Assembly (NCBI RefSeq): GCF_003984645.1
Contig: NZ_RWKI01000026.1
Span: forward strand, 1-46,383
DNA: 46,383 bases
DNA from: Variovorax sp. MHTC-1
GTDB lineage: Bacteria > Pseudomonadota > Gammaproteobacteria > Burkholderiales > Burkholderiaceae_C
Reading direction: 5' to 3'
In this document: positions 23,460 to 31,073 of the stretch, piece after piece
Layout of the letters: every line of letters begins with the position of its first letter
How positions within the stretch are numbered: the stretch's first letter is position 1
Translations under genes and position numbers: made by a program
The notes under the pieces: model-generated
What the model was told of the DNA's origin: nothing
Database searches by the model: none
Seen by the model: only the letters and a program-made list of their open reading frames with translations

Positions 23460-24518
23460 ATGCGCGACTTCGTCTACACCAGCCAGCCGCAGCGCGTGGT
23501 CTTCGGCGCCGGCAGCCTCGCGCACCTGGCGCGCGAGATCGATGCGCTGGGTGCACGGCGCGCGCTGGTGCTGTGCACGCCCGAGCAGCGCGCGCAGGCG
23601 GAGCGCGTGGCCGAGCTGCTCGGCGCGCAGGCCGCCGGGATCTTCGACCGCGCGGTCATGCACGTGCCGATCGAGACCGCGCGCGAAGCCCGGGAGACCG
23701 CGCGCAGCCTCGATGCCGACTGTGCGGTGGCCATCGGCGGCGGCTCCACCACCGGGCTGGGCAAGGCCATCGCGCTCGATTCGGCCCTGCCGATCCTGGC
23801 CATCCCGACCACCTACGCCGGCAGCGAGATGACGCCGATCTACGGCCTCACCGAGGGCGGGCTCAAGAAGACCGGCAAGGACCCTCGCGTGTTGCCGCGC
23901 ACCGTGATCTACGACCCGGAGCTCTCGCGCAGCCTGCCCGTGGGGCTGTCGGTCACCAGCGGCATCAACGCGATCGCGCATGCGGCCGAGGGCTTGTATG
24001 CGCAGGACAGCAACCCGGTGATGGACCTGATGGCCGAAGAGGGCATCGCCGCGATCGCGCGTGCGCTGCCCGCCATTCGAAGCCGGCCCGAGGACATCGA
24101 GGCGCGCTCCGATGCGCTCTACGGCGCGTGGCTCTGCGGCAGCGTGCTCGGCAATGTCGGCATGGCGCTGCACCACAAGCTGTGCCACACGCTGGGCGGC
24201 AGCTTCAACCTGCCGCATGCCGAGGTGCACACGGTGGTGCTGCCGCATGCGATCGCCTACAACGCGGCTGCTGCGCCGCGGGCGATGGAGCGCATTGCGC
24301 GGGCGCTGGGCCGCGAGAACGCGGCGCTCGGCCTCTTCGAGCTGGCGTGCGGCAACGGCGCGCCCGTCGCGCTCGAGGACATCGGCATGAAGCAAGCCGA
24401 TCTCGACCGCGCGGCGGACATCGCGGCGAGCAATCCCTACTGGAATCCGCGCCCCATCGAACGCGTGGCAATCCGCGCACTGCTGCAGCGCGCCTTCGAA
24501 GGCGAGCCGCCGGCCTGA
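23460..24518 (+). CDS. Maleylacetate reductase
   Basis: This 352-residue iron-type alcohol dehydrogenase is typical of maleylacetate reductases, which reduce maleylacetate to beta-ketoadipate with NAD(P)H. The N-terminal FVYTSQPQRVVFGAGSL and the GGGSTTGLGKAIAL nucleotide site match the family. So do IPTTYAGSEMTPIYGLT and the histidine-rich MALHHKLCHTLGG...LPHAEVHTVVLPH. GGAAAG precedes the ATG. It closes the ring-cleavage route started by the hydroquinone dioxygenase and feeds the same beta-ketoadipate pool as the protocatechuate branch. Confidence 0.94.
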   Translation: MRDFVYTSQPQRVVFGAGSLAHLAREIDALGARRALVLCTPEQRAQAERVAELLGAQAAGIFDRAVMHVPIETAREARETARSLDADCAVAIGGGSTTGLGKAIALDSALPILAIPTTYAGSEMTPIYGLTEGGLKKTGKDPRVLPRTVIYDPELSRSLPVGLSVTSGINAIAHAAEGLYAQDSNPVMDLMAEEGIAAIARALPAIRSRPEDIEARSDALYGAWLCGSVLGNVGMALHHKLCHTLGGSFNLPHAEVHTVVLPHAIAYNAAAAPRAMERIARALGRENAALGLFELACGNGAPVALEDIGMKQADLDRAADIAASNPYWNPRPIERVAIRALLQRAFEGEPPA

Positions 24519-24556
24519 GTTCCTTGTGCAAGAACAACGCAGAGAAGGAGACAACC

Positions 24557-25816
24557 ATGGCATTCAATCGCAGACAGTTCACCCAGGCCGCGGCCGCGCT
24601 CGCCGCCGGCGGCGCCGCGCCGCTGGTGTTCGCGGCCGACACGCTGAAGATCGGCTACGTGTCGCCGCAGACCGGACCGCTGGCGCCCTTCGGCGAGGCC
24701 GACAAGTGGGTCATCGAGCAGATGAAGGCCGCCTTCAAGGACGGCATCAGCGTCGGCGGCAGGAAGTACGCGGTGCAGATCGTGCTGAAGGACAGCCAGT
24801 CCAATCCCAACCGCGCGGGCGAGGTCGCCAACGACCTGATCTTGAAGGACAAGGTCGCGCTCGTGCTGACGGCAGGCACGCCCGAGACCGCCAACCCGGT
24901 GAGCGATGCCTGCGAGCTCAACGAAGTGCCCTGCGTCTCCAGCGTGGTGCCGTGGCAGCCCTGGTTCTTCGGCCGCAAGGGCGATCCGGCCAAGGGCTTC
25001 GACTGGACCTACCACCTGTTCTGGGGGCTGGAGGACGTCATCGCCAATTTCACCAACGGCTGGAAGACGCTCAGCACCAACAAGAAGGTCGGCGGCCTGT
25101 TCCCCAATGACGGCGACGGCAACGCCTGGGGCGACAAGGAGCTCGGCTTCCCAAAGCCGCTGGCGCAGATGGGCTTCACGCTGACCGACCCGGGCCGCTT
25201 CCAGAACGGCACGCAGGATTTCAGCGCGCAGATCGCGGCCTTCAAGCGCGACAACGTCGAGATCGTGACCGGCGTGGTGATCCCGCCCGATGCCAAGACC
25301 TTCCTCACCCAGGCGCGGCAGCAGGGCTTCCGGCCCAAGGTCATCACGCTGGGCAAGGCGCTCCTGTTCCCGGGCGCGATCGAGGCGCTGGGCGAGCTGG
25401 GCTATGGCCTGTCGACCGAGGTGTGGTGGAGCCCGTCGCATCCGTTCACGTCCAGCCTCACGAAGCAGAGCGCGAAGGCGCTGGCCGACGCCTACGAGGC
25501 CGGCGCGAAGAAGCAATGGACGCAGCCGATCGGCTTCGCGCATGCCTTGTTCGAGGTGGCGTCCAATTCGCTCTCGCGCGCCAAGTCGACCAAGGCGGCC
25601 GACGTGCGCGATGCGGTGGCCGCCACTTCGCTCGACACCGTCGTCGGCCCGGTGAAGTGGGGCGGGCAGGGGCCGTTCAAAAACGTGAGCAAGACGCCGC
25701 TGGTGCTGGGCCAGTGGAACAAGGGCACGAAGTACAAGGTCGAGCTGACCATCGTCAACAACGAGGCCGCGAAGAGCATTCCGGCCGGCGGCACATTGAA
25801 GCTGCTTTCGGCATGA
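24557..25816 (+). CDS. Liv-type ABC importer, periplasmic substrate-binding protein
   Basis: This 419-residue binding protein belongs to the leucine/isoleucine/valine-binding fold (Peripla_BP_6). The signal is twin-arginine-like (NRRQFTQAAAALAAGGAAP), then TLKIGYVSPQTGPLAPFGEA begins the mature domain. The family includes receptors for aromatic acids and amides, so the ligand is probably a pathway substrate rather than branched-chain amino acids. AAGGAG precedes the ATG. The gene is followed by three tandem REP-like repeats before the ATPase genes, an arrangement that can raise receptor levels over the membrane parts. Confidence 0.92.
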   Translation: MAFNRRQFTQAAAALAAGGAAPLVFAADTLKIGYVSPQTGPLAPFGEADKWVIEQMKAAFKDGISVGGRKYAVQIVLKDSQSNPNRAGEVANDLILKDKVALVLTAGTPETANPVSDACELNEVPCVSSVVPWQPWFFGRKGDPAKGFDWTYHLFWGLEDVIANFTNGWKTLSTNKKVGGLFPNDGDGNAWGDKELGFPKPLAQMGFTLTDPGRFQNGTQDFSAQIAAFKRDNVEIVTGVVIPPDAKTFLTQARQQGFRPKVITLGKALLFPGAIEALGELGYGLSTEVWWSPSHPFTSSLTKQSAKALADAYEAGAKKQWTQPIGFAHALFEVASNSLSRAKSTKAADVRDAVAATSLDTVVGPVKWGGQGPFKNVSKTPLVLGQWNKGTKYKVELTIVNNEAAKSIPAGGTLKLLSA

Positions 25817-25839
25817 AGCCGCTCTTTTCCAGGAACACC

Positions 25840-26126
25840 GCGGAACCGGCTTTGCCGGGCCGCAGGTGTTGCCCCCGGAGAGGGGGTTGGCGAAGCGACA
25901 CGAAGTGCGCGGAGCCTGGGGGAGAGCAACAAGCCTTCGCGGAACCGGCTTTGCCGGGCCGCAGGTGTTGCCCCCGGAGAGGGGGTTGGCGAAGCGACAC
26001 GAAGTGCGCGGAGCCTGGGGGAGAGCAACAAGCCTTCGCGGAACCGGCTTGGCCGGGCCGCTGGTGTTGCCCCCGGCGAGGGGGTTGGCGGAGCGACACG
26101 AAGTGCGCGAAGCCTGGGGGAGAGCC
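25840..26126 (+). repeat. Three tandem copies of a 99-bp REP-like repeat
   Basis: These fill the 310-bp gap between the binding-protein gene and the first ATPase gene. Copies begin at 25840, 25939 and 26038 with a period of 99 bp; the first two are nearly identical and the third diverges slightly. Each holds hairpins CCGGC-TTT-GCCGG and CCCCC-GGAGA-GGGGG and ends GGAGCCTGGGGGAGAGC. Ninety-nine is a multiple of three, so the frame stays open through the repeats into the ATPase gene, but this looks like chance, not coding. The end of copy 3 (GGGGGAGAGCC) supplies the ribosome binding site for the gene at 26127. Related single copies occur at 35768 and 37755. Confidence 0.92.
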
Positions 26127-26846
26127 ATGACGCTCCTTGCATTGCACGGCGTGTGCAAGTCCTACGGCGCGCTCAAGGTGACCGACAGCATCACGCTCGC
26201 GGTGGCCGAGGGCGAGACGCTGGGCATCCTCGGGCCGAACGGCGCAGGCAAGACCACGCTGTTCAACCTGATCTCGGGCGACGTGCGCGTCGACGCGGGG
26301 CGCGTGGAGTACGAAGGACGCGACGTCACCACGCTCAAGCCGCACCAGCGCTGCCATGCCGGCATCGGCCGCAGCTACCAGGTGCCGCAGCCCTTCGGCC
26401 ACATGAGCGTGTTCGAGAACCTGGTCACCGCCGCCTGCTTCGGCGCCGGCGAGACCGAGCGCGAGGCCTGGCAGACGGCGCAGGAGGTGCTGGCCGAGAC
26501 CGGGCTCATGGCGCATGCCAACAAGCCGGCCGGCGGCCTGACCCTGCTCGACCGCAAGCGGCTCGAGCTGGCGCGAGCGCTCGCGACGCGGCCCAAGCTG
26601 CTCTTGCTCGACGAGATCGCGGGCGGCCTGACCGAGCCTGAAGCCAGGCAACTGGTGCAAGAGCTCAAGCAGATCAAGGCGCGCGGCGTGACCATGATCT
26701 GGATCGAGCACGTGGTGCATGCGCTGCTGTCGCTGGCCGATCGCCTCTTCGTCATCAACTTCGGGCAGAAGCTGGCGGAAGGCGAGCCGCGGGCGGTGAT
26801 GAACGATCCGGAGGTGCGGCGGGTTTATATGGGGATGGAAGCATGA
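26127..26846 (+). CDS. Liv-type ABC importer ATPase (LivG-like)
   Basis: This 239-residue ABC ATPase has Walker A GPNGAGKTT (about 37-45), the LivG-specific GIGRSYQVPQPFGHMSVFEN Q-loop region, Walker B LLLLDEIAGGL and switch His in IWIEHVVHAL. The signature loop is unusual: instead of LSGGQ or LSYGQ it reads LTLLDRKRLELARAL, without glycines, while the partner LivF-like ATPase keeps a normal LSGGQ. One of the two ATP sites may therefore be asymmetric. The start at 26127 uses a ribosome binding site that belongs to the upstream repeat. Confidence 0.92.
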   Translation: MTLLALHGVCKSYGALKVTDSITLAVAEGETLGILGPNGAGKTTLFNLISGDVRVDAGRVEYEGRDVTTLKPHQRCHAGIGRSYQVPQPFGHMSVFENLVTAACFGAGETEREAWQTAQEVLAETGLMAHANKPAGGLTLLDRKRLELARALATRPKLLLLDEIAGGLTEPEARQLVQELKQIKARGVTMIWIEHVVHALLSLADRLFVINFGQKLAEGEPRAVMNDPEVRRVYMGMEA

Positions 26847-26863
26847 GCGCTCTTGTGCCTTGT

Positions 26864-26967
26864 CCCCTCTCCCTCCGGGAGAGGGTGAGGGCATGGGCGC
26901 ATCCATCGTTGCGCGCTCTGCCAGCGTCCTGTGCCCTCACCCCCGCCCTCTCCCGGAGGGAGAGGGA
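26864..26967. repeat. Inverted repeat of the CCCTCTCCCTCCGGGAGAGGG type
   Basis: This lies between the two ATPase genes. Left arm 26864-26893 (CCCCTCTCCCTCCGGGAGAG and on) pairs with right arm 26932-26967, separated by about 38 bp; each arm is itself a palindrome. Related motifs are dispersed in many proteobacteria. The right arm ends in AGGGAG, which is positioned as the ribosome binding site for the gene at 26977. Confidence 0.85.
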
Positions 26968-26976
26968 GCAACAGCC

Positions 26977-27678
26977 ATGAGCGCCTTGCTCGAAGCCCAT
27001 GGCCTCAAGGCCTTCTACGGCGATGCCCAGGCCCTCTTCGGCGTCGACTTCGAGCTGGCGCAGGGCGAGCTGGTCGCGGTCATCGGGGCCAACGGCGCGG
27101 GAAAGTCCACGCTGCTCAAGTGCCTCACGGGCCTGGTGCGCGCGCCGCGCGAGGCGGTGCACTTCAAGGGCGAGGCCATCGGCAGCGTCGCGCCCGGCGA
27201 GATCGTGAAGCGCGGGCTGGCGATGGTGCCCGAGGGCCGGCGCCTGTTCGCAAGCCTCAGCGTGGAAGAGAACCTGCTGATCGGCGGCCACACCGGCCGC
27301 AAGGGGCCATGGGACCTGCAGCGCCTCTACGCGCTGTTTCCCATCCTCGCCGAGAAGCGGCGCGACCCCGGCACTTCGCTCTCGGGCGGCCAGCAGCAGA
27401 TGGTGGCGCTCGGCCGCGCGTTGATGAGCAACCCCGAGGTGCTGCTGTGCGACGAGCTCTCGCTGGGCCTGGCGCCGGTCGTGATCCGCGAGATCTACGC
27501 GGCCATGCCGGCCATCACTGGCGAAGGCATGGCTGTGGTGATCGTCGAGCAGGACGTGAGCATGGCGCAGCGCGTGTCGCAGCGCATCTACTGCCTGCAG
27601 GAGGGACGCGTCTCGCTCTCGGGGCGCTCCGGCGCGCTCACCCGCGACCAGATCTCGGCGGCGTACTTCGGAGTCTGA
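26977..27678 (+). CDS. Liv-type ABC importer ATPase (LivF-like)
   Basis: This 233-residue ABC ATPase carries Walker A GANGAGKST, Q-loop region MVPEGRRLFASLSVEENLL (typical of LivF), a complete signature LSGGQQQMVALGRAL, Walker B VLLCDELSLGLAP and switch His position replaced in VIVEQDVSMA by Gln, as in LivF proteins. It pairs with the LivG-like ATPase. The start follows the right arm of an inverted repeat, which provides AGGGAG. The permease genes follow after 3 bp. Confidence 0.92.
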   Translation: MSALLEAHGLKAFYGDAQALFGVDFELAQGELVAVIGANGAGKSTLLKCLTGLVRAPREAVHFKGEAIGSVAPGEIVKRGLAMVPEGRRLFASLSVEENLLIGGHTGRKGPWDLQRLYALFPILAEKRRDPGTSLSGGQQQMVALGRALMSNPEVLLCDELSLGLAPVVIREIYAAMPAITGEGMAVVIVEQDVSMAQRVSQRIYCLQEGRVSLSGRSGALTRDQISAAYFGV

Positions 27679-27681
27679 ACA

Positions 27682-28542
27682 GTGCTTGAAACCCTTCTCC
27701 AGGGCATCCTGCTCGGCGGCCTCTACACCCTGTTCGCACTCGGCCAGTCGTTGATGTTCGGCGTCATGCGGCTCACCAACACCGCGCAGGGCGACTTCAT
27801 CATCCTCGGCGCCTTCGCGGTGATCGCGGGCACCGCGCTCGTGGGCGGTGCGCCGTTGCTGGTCGCGCTGGCGGTGCTGCCGCTGGCCTTCGGCTTCGGC
27901 TATGCGCTGCAGCGCTACGTGCTCAACGGCACGCTGGGCAAGGACCCGCTGCCCTCGCTGGTCGTGACCTTCGGCCTCTCGATCGTGATCCAGAACCTGC
28001 TCCTGGAACTGTTCTCGGCCGATCCGCGCTCGATAGAGACCGGCGGCCTCAACACGCTGGGGCTGCGCATCGGCGAGTCGTTGTCGCTGGGCGTGCTGCC
28101 GCTGGTGGTGCTGGCAGTCGCCGTGCTTGCGACGGCGGCGCTGCAATGGCTCTTCGCAAGCACGGCACTCGGCCGTTCCTTCCGCGCCGTATCGGACGAC
28201 CGCGAGATCGCCGAGCTCATGGGCCTCAATGCGAAGAAGGTCTACGCGTTCGCCACCGCCATTGCCTTCGCGCTGATCGCGGTGGCCGGTGCCCTGCAGG
28301 GCATGCGCACGACGGTGTCGCCCTCCGACGGACCGCTGTTGCTGCTGTTCGCCTTCGAGGCCGTGATCATCGGCGGCATGGGCTCCTTCTGGGGCACGCT
28401 CGCCGGCGCGATGATCCTCGGCATCACGCAGCAGATCGGCTTCCGGCTCGACCCGGGCTGGGGCATCTGGGTCGGGCACATCGTGTTCCTGCTGGTGCTG
28501 GTGCTTCGCCCTCAAGGGCTCTTTCCCAAGACGCGAGGCTGA
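27682..28542 (+). CDS. Liv-type ABC importer permease (LivH-like)
   Basis: This 286-residue inner-membrane permease has about eight transmembrane helices. The N-terminus VLETLLQGILLGGLYTLFAL and the loop RAVSDDREIAELMGLNAKKV (the EAA-like coupling loop) are typical of LivH-type proteins, as is the C-terminal AFEAVIIGGMGSFWGTLAGA. It uses a GTG start three bases past the LivF-like stop. With the LivM-like partner it forms the membrane channel of the importer encoded here. Confidence 0.93.
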   Translation: MLETLLQGILLGGLYTLFALGQSLMFGVMRLTNTAQGDFIILGAFAVIAGTALVGGAPLLVALAVLPLAFGFGYALQRYVLNGTLGKDPLPSLVVTFGLSIVIQNLLLELFSADPRSIETGGLNTLGLRIGESLSLGVLPLVVLAVAVLATAALQWLFASTALGRSFRAVSDDREIAELMGLNAKKVYAFATAIAFALIAVAGALQGMRTTVSPSDGPLLLLFAFEAVIIGGMGSFWGTLAGAMILGITQQIGFRLDPGWGIWVGHIVFLLVLVLRPQGLFPKTRG

Positions 28543-28546
28543 TGCG

Positions 28547-29566
28547 ATGACCAAGAATCCGGTCCTGACCCCGAACCCGGCCTTCGACGTCGTGCGCAGC
28601 ACGGCCGCGAGCCGCGCCGCGCTGATCGTGGCGGTGCTGCTGGTCGTGCTGGCGGCCAGCCTGCCCTTCTGGGGCGAATCGAGCTGGATGCGCGAGTTCG
28701 TCGAGATCGCCTGCTACCTCATCTTCGCGATGATGTGGAACCTGCTCGCCGGCTACGGCGGCATGGTCAGCATCGGCCAGCAGGCCTTCTTCGGCTTCGG
28801 CGGCTACGTGATGCTGATGCTCGGCAACTTCGCCGGCGTCAATCCATTCATCGCCATTCCGCTGGGCGCGCTGGCGGCTGCCGCGATCGCGGTGCCGGTG
28901 TCCTTCGTCGCCTTCCGCCTTTCGGGCGGCTACTTCGCGATCGGCACCTGGGTGATCGCCGAGGTGTTCCGCCTGAGCTTCGCCAACGTCTCTGCCGTGG
29001 GCGGTGGCTCCGGCACCACGCTCACCGCGCTGCGCGGCATCGAGCGCGCGACGCGCGAGAGCGTGACCTACTGGATGGCGCTGGCCTGCGTGGTGGCAGC
29101 CATCGCGCTGGTCTACCTGTTCCTGCGCAGCAAGCGCGGGCTGGCCCTGCTCGCGATCCGAGACAACGAGGTGGCGGCCGAATCGCAGGGCATTCCGGTG
29201 GTGCGCATGAAGCTGGCGGTGTACGTGGTCGCGGCCTTCGGCGCCGGCCTCGCGGGTGCGCTCTATTTCGTCGGCAACCTGCGCATCAGCCCCGACGCCG
29301 CCTTCAGCGTGAACTGGACCGCCTTTGCGATCTTCATGGTGGTGATCGGCGGCATCGGCCGCATCGAGGGGCCGCTGGTCGGTGCGCTGATCTTCTGGGC
29401 GCTCAACAAGTTCTTCAGCGACTACGGCACCTGGTACCTGTTGGGCCTCGGCCTGCTGGCGATCGTGGTCACGATCTTCTTCAAGCAGGGGCTCTGGGGC
29501 TACGCGCAGCAGCGCTGGTCGTTGTTTCCGACGCAGCGGCGGCTGGTGGGCAGCGTCGTGCGTTAG
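28547..29566 (+). CDS. Liv-type ABC importer permease (LivM-like)
   Basis: This 339-residue permease has about ten helices and the LivM marks MMWNLLAGYGGMVSIGQQAF, GYFAIGTWVIAEVFRL, LALLAIRDNEVAAESQGIPV (coupling loop) and VVIGGIGRIEGPLVGALIFW. It is the last gene of the hydroquinone operon and follows the LivH-like gene after 4 bp. Its stop codon lies in a palindrome shared with the convergent LysR gene. Confidence 0.93.
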   Translation: MTKNPVLTPNPAFDVVRSTAASRAALIVAVLLVVLAASLPFWGESSWMREFVEIACYLIFAMMWNLLAGYGGMVSIGQQAFFGFGGYVMLMLGNFAGVNPFIAIPLGALAAAAIAVPVSFVAFRLSGGYFAIGTWVIAEVFRLSFANVSAVGGGSGTTLTALRGIERATRESVTYWMALACVVAAIALVYLFLRSKRGLALLAIRDNEVAAESQGIPVVRMKLAVYVVAAFGAGLAGALYFVGNLRISPDAAFSVNWTAFAIFMVVIGGIGRIEGPLVGALIFWALNKFFSDYGTWYLLGLGLLAIVVTIFFKQGLWGYAQQRWSLFPTQRRLVGSVVR

Positions 29567-29585
29567 GGCCTGTTGACGGGCCCTA
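29564..29585. terminator. Palindrome holding both stop codons of convergent genes
   Basis: TAGGGCC at 29564-29570 pairs with GGCCCTA at 29579-29585, with an 8-nt loop. The left TAG is the stop of the LivM-like gene and the right CTA is the reverse-strand TAG of the LysR gene. The T-tract is weak (CCTTTGCC), so bidirectional termination is plausible but not certain. Confidence 0.45.
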
Positions 29586-30497
29586 GCCTTTGCCCGCCGA
29601 TACGACGGCGTCGAACAGAATCCGCATTCCCTTGCTGACCGGCTTGTCGCGCCGCGTGACGAGCGCCAGCGTGCGATGCATGCGCGGCGAGAGGCGGCTG
29701 GCCTTGAGATCGGGATGCGCTCCGCGGCCGGCCATCGACATGCCCGGCACGATGCCGTAGCCCAGTCCCGCGGCCACCATCTCCTTGATGGCCTCGACGC
29801 TGCCCAGTTCCATGACCGGACGCGGCGTCAATCCCGCAGCCGCGAACCACCGGTCGATCAGCTTGCGCGTGTTGGCTGCCGGTTCGAAGAGCACCAGCGG
29901 CAGTGGCATCAGGTCGGCGGGCGAGACGCGTGCCTTCAGCGGCGCGCCGTCCCCGCGGCCGATGGCGACGAACTCGTCGTCCCGCACCGGCGTGGCAACC
30001 AGCGAGCGTCCGCCCGCCGGCAGCGTCACCAGCGCGAGATCGATCGTGTTTTCTTCCACTTTGCGCACGTAGTCGTCGGTGTTTCCGGTGCTCACCACGA
30101 TGCTGAGCGCCGGAAACTGCGCACGCAGAGCGCGCAGCACCGGCGGCAGGAAGTAGAGGCAGGCGGTCGCGCCGCAGCCCAGCCGCACGCGGCCGGTCGC
30201 GCCCGCGGCATGATCGGCGACCGCATCGATCGCGGCCTCTACTGCGCTCTCGATCTGGCTCACATGCTGCAGCAGCGCCAGCCCCGCGACGGTCGGCCTC
30301 GCGCGCTTGCCGACGCGCTCGATCAGGCGCACCCCCAGCCGCCGTTCCAGCAGCTTGACTTGCAGGCTGACGGCCGGCTGCGTGAGGCCGAGCCGGTCGG
30401 CCGCGGCGGAGAAGCTGCCGGCCTCGACGACCAGGGCGAAGGATCGGAGCTGATCCAGGTTCAAATTCTTTTCCAAAGAATTCCTTATGGTTTGCAT
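29583..30497 (-). CDS. LysR-type transcriptional regulator
   Basis: This regulator of about 304 residues has a winged helix-turn-helix (LDQLRSFALVVEAGSFSAAA, then LTQPAVSLQVKLLERRLGVR) and a PBP2-type effector domain (RVRLGCGATACLYFLPP; IDLALVTLPAGG). I prefer the ATG at 30497 (MQTIRNSLEKNLNLDQ); a GTG at 30515 would add six residues. It is convergent with the hydroquinone operon and divergent, with 48 bp between, from the GNAT-MFS pair. Those two genes are its more likely targets. Confidence 0.9.
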   Translation of the reverse strand: MQTIRNSLEKNLNLDQLRSFALVVEAGSFSAAADRLGLTQPAVSLQVKLLERRLGVRLIERVGKRARPTVAGLALLQHVSQIESAVEAAIDAVADHAAGATGRVRLGCGATACLYFLPPVLRALRAQFPALSIVVSTGNTDDYVRKVEENTIDLALVTLPAGGRSLVATPVRDDEFVAIGRGDGAPLKARVSPADLMPLPLVLFEPAANTRKLIDRWFAAAGLTPRPVMELGSVEAIKEMVAAGLGYGIVPGMSMAGRGAHPDLKASRLSPRMHRTLALVTRRDKPVSKGMRILFDAVVSAGKG

Positions 30498-30545
30498 AGA
30501 CGATCGAAGCTTCACTTATGGACCGGGGAAGGTCAACATCGCCGC

Positions 30546-31073
30546 ATGAACTCACTCGCTGCCTTGGAAATCCTGGATGCAGAGCCGCATCACATGGAGG
30601 CGGTCCGCTCGATCTACGGCCGCTACGTGCTGAATGCGCTGTGTACTTTCGAGGAGGAAGTGCCGACCGCGACGCAGATGCTGTCGCGGCGCGCGGACGT
30701 GCTGCGGCTCGGCCTGCCCTACCTCGTCGCGATGGTCGGCAGCCACGTGGCCGGCTACGCCTATGCCGGCGCGTATCGGCCGCGGCCCGCGTACCGGCGC
30801 ACGGTCGAGAACTCGGTCTACGTTGCCGAGGGGATGAAGGGCCGCGGCATCGGCCGCGCCTTGCTCGCCGCATTGATCGAGCGCTGCAGCCAGGCCGGCC
30901 TTTCGCAGATGGTGGCGGTCGTCGGCGACAGCGGCAACACGGGCTCTATCCGCCTGCACGAAAGCCTGGGCTTCGAGCACGTCGGCGTGCTGCGCGACGT
31001 GGGCTTCAAGTTCGGGCGCCGGGTGGACACCGTGCTGATGCAGCGCCCGCTCTGCGACGTGGTGTCCAGCTAG
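30546..31073 (+). CDS. GNAT acetyltransferase, phosphinothricin acetyltransferase-like
   Basis: This 175-residue enzyme resembles the Pat/Bar branch of GNAT acetyltransferases. Typical segments are IRSIYGRYVLNALCTFEEEV-like N-terminus, YAGAYRPRPAYRRTVENSVY, the CoA-binding GMKGRGIGRALL (Q/RxxGxG/A) and NTGSIRLHESLGFEHVG. These enzymes acetylate phosphinothricin, methionine sulfoximine or related amino compounds. The next gene, an MFS transporter, overlaps it by one base, suggesting a joint detoxification role. Confidence 0.88.
   Translation: MNSLAALEILDAEPHHMEAVRSIYGRYVLNALCTFEEEVPTATQMLSRRADVLRLGLPYLVAMVGSHVAGYAYAGAYRPRPAYRRTVENSVYVAEGMKGRGIGRALLAALIERCSQAGLSQMVAVVGDSGNTGSIRLHESLGFEHVGVLRDVGFKFGRRVDTVLMQRPLCDVVSS

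Noticed and set aside
25866..26126. N-terminal extension of the LivG-like ATPase through the repeats
   Set aside because: The frame stays open because the repeat is 99 bp long. Protein homology starts at MTLLALHGV, which has a good ribosome binding site.
25840..26126. CRISPR array
   Set aside because: The tandem units are 99 bp, contiguous and without spacers, and there are no cas genes.
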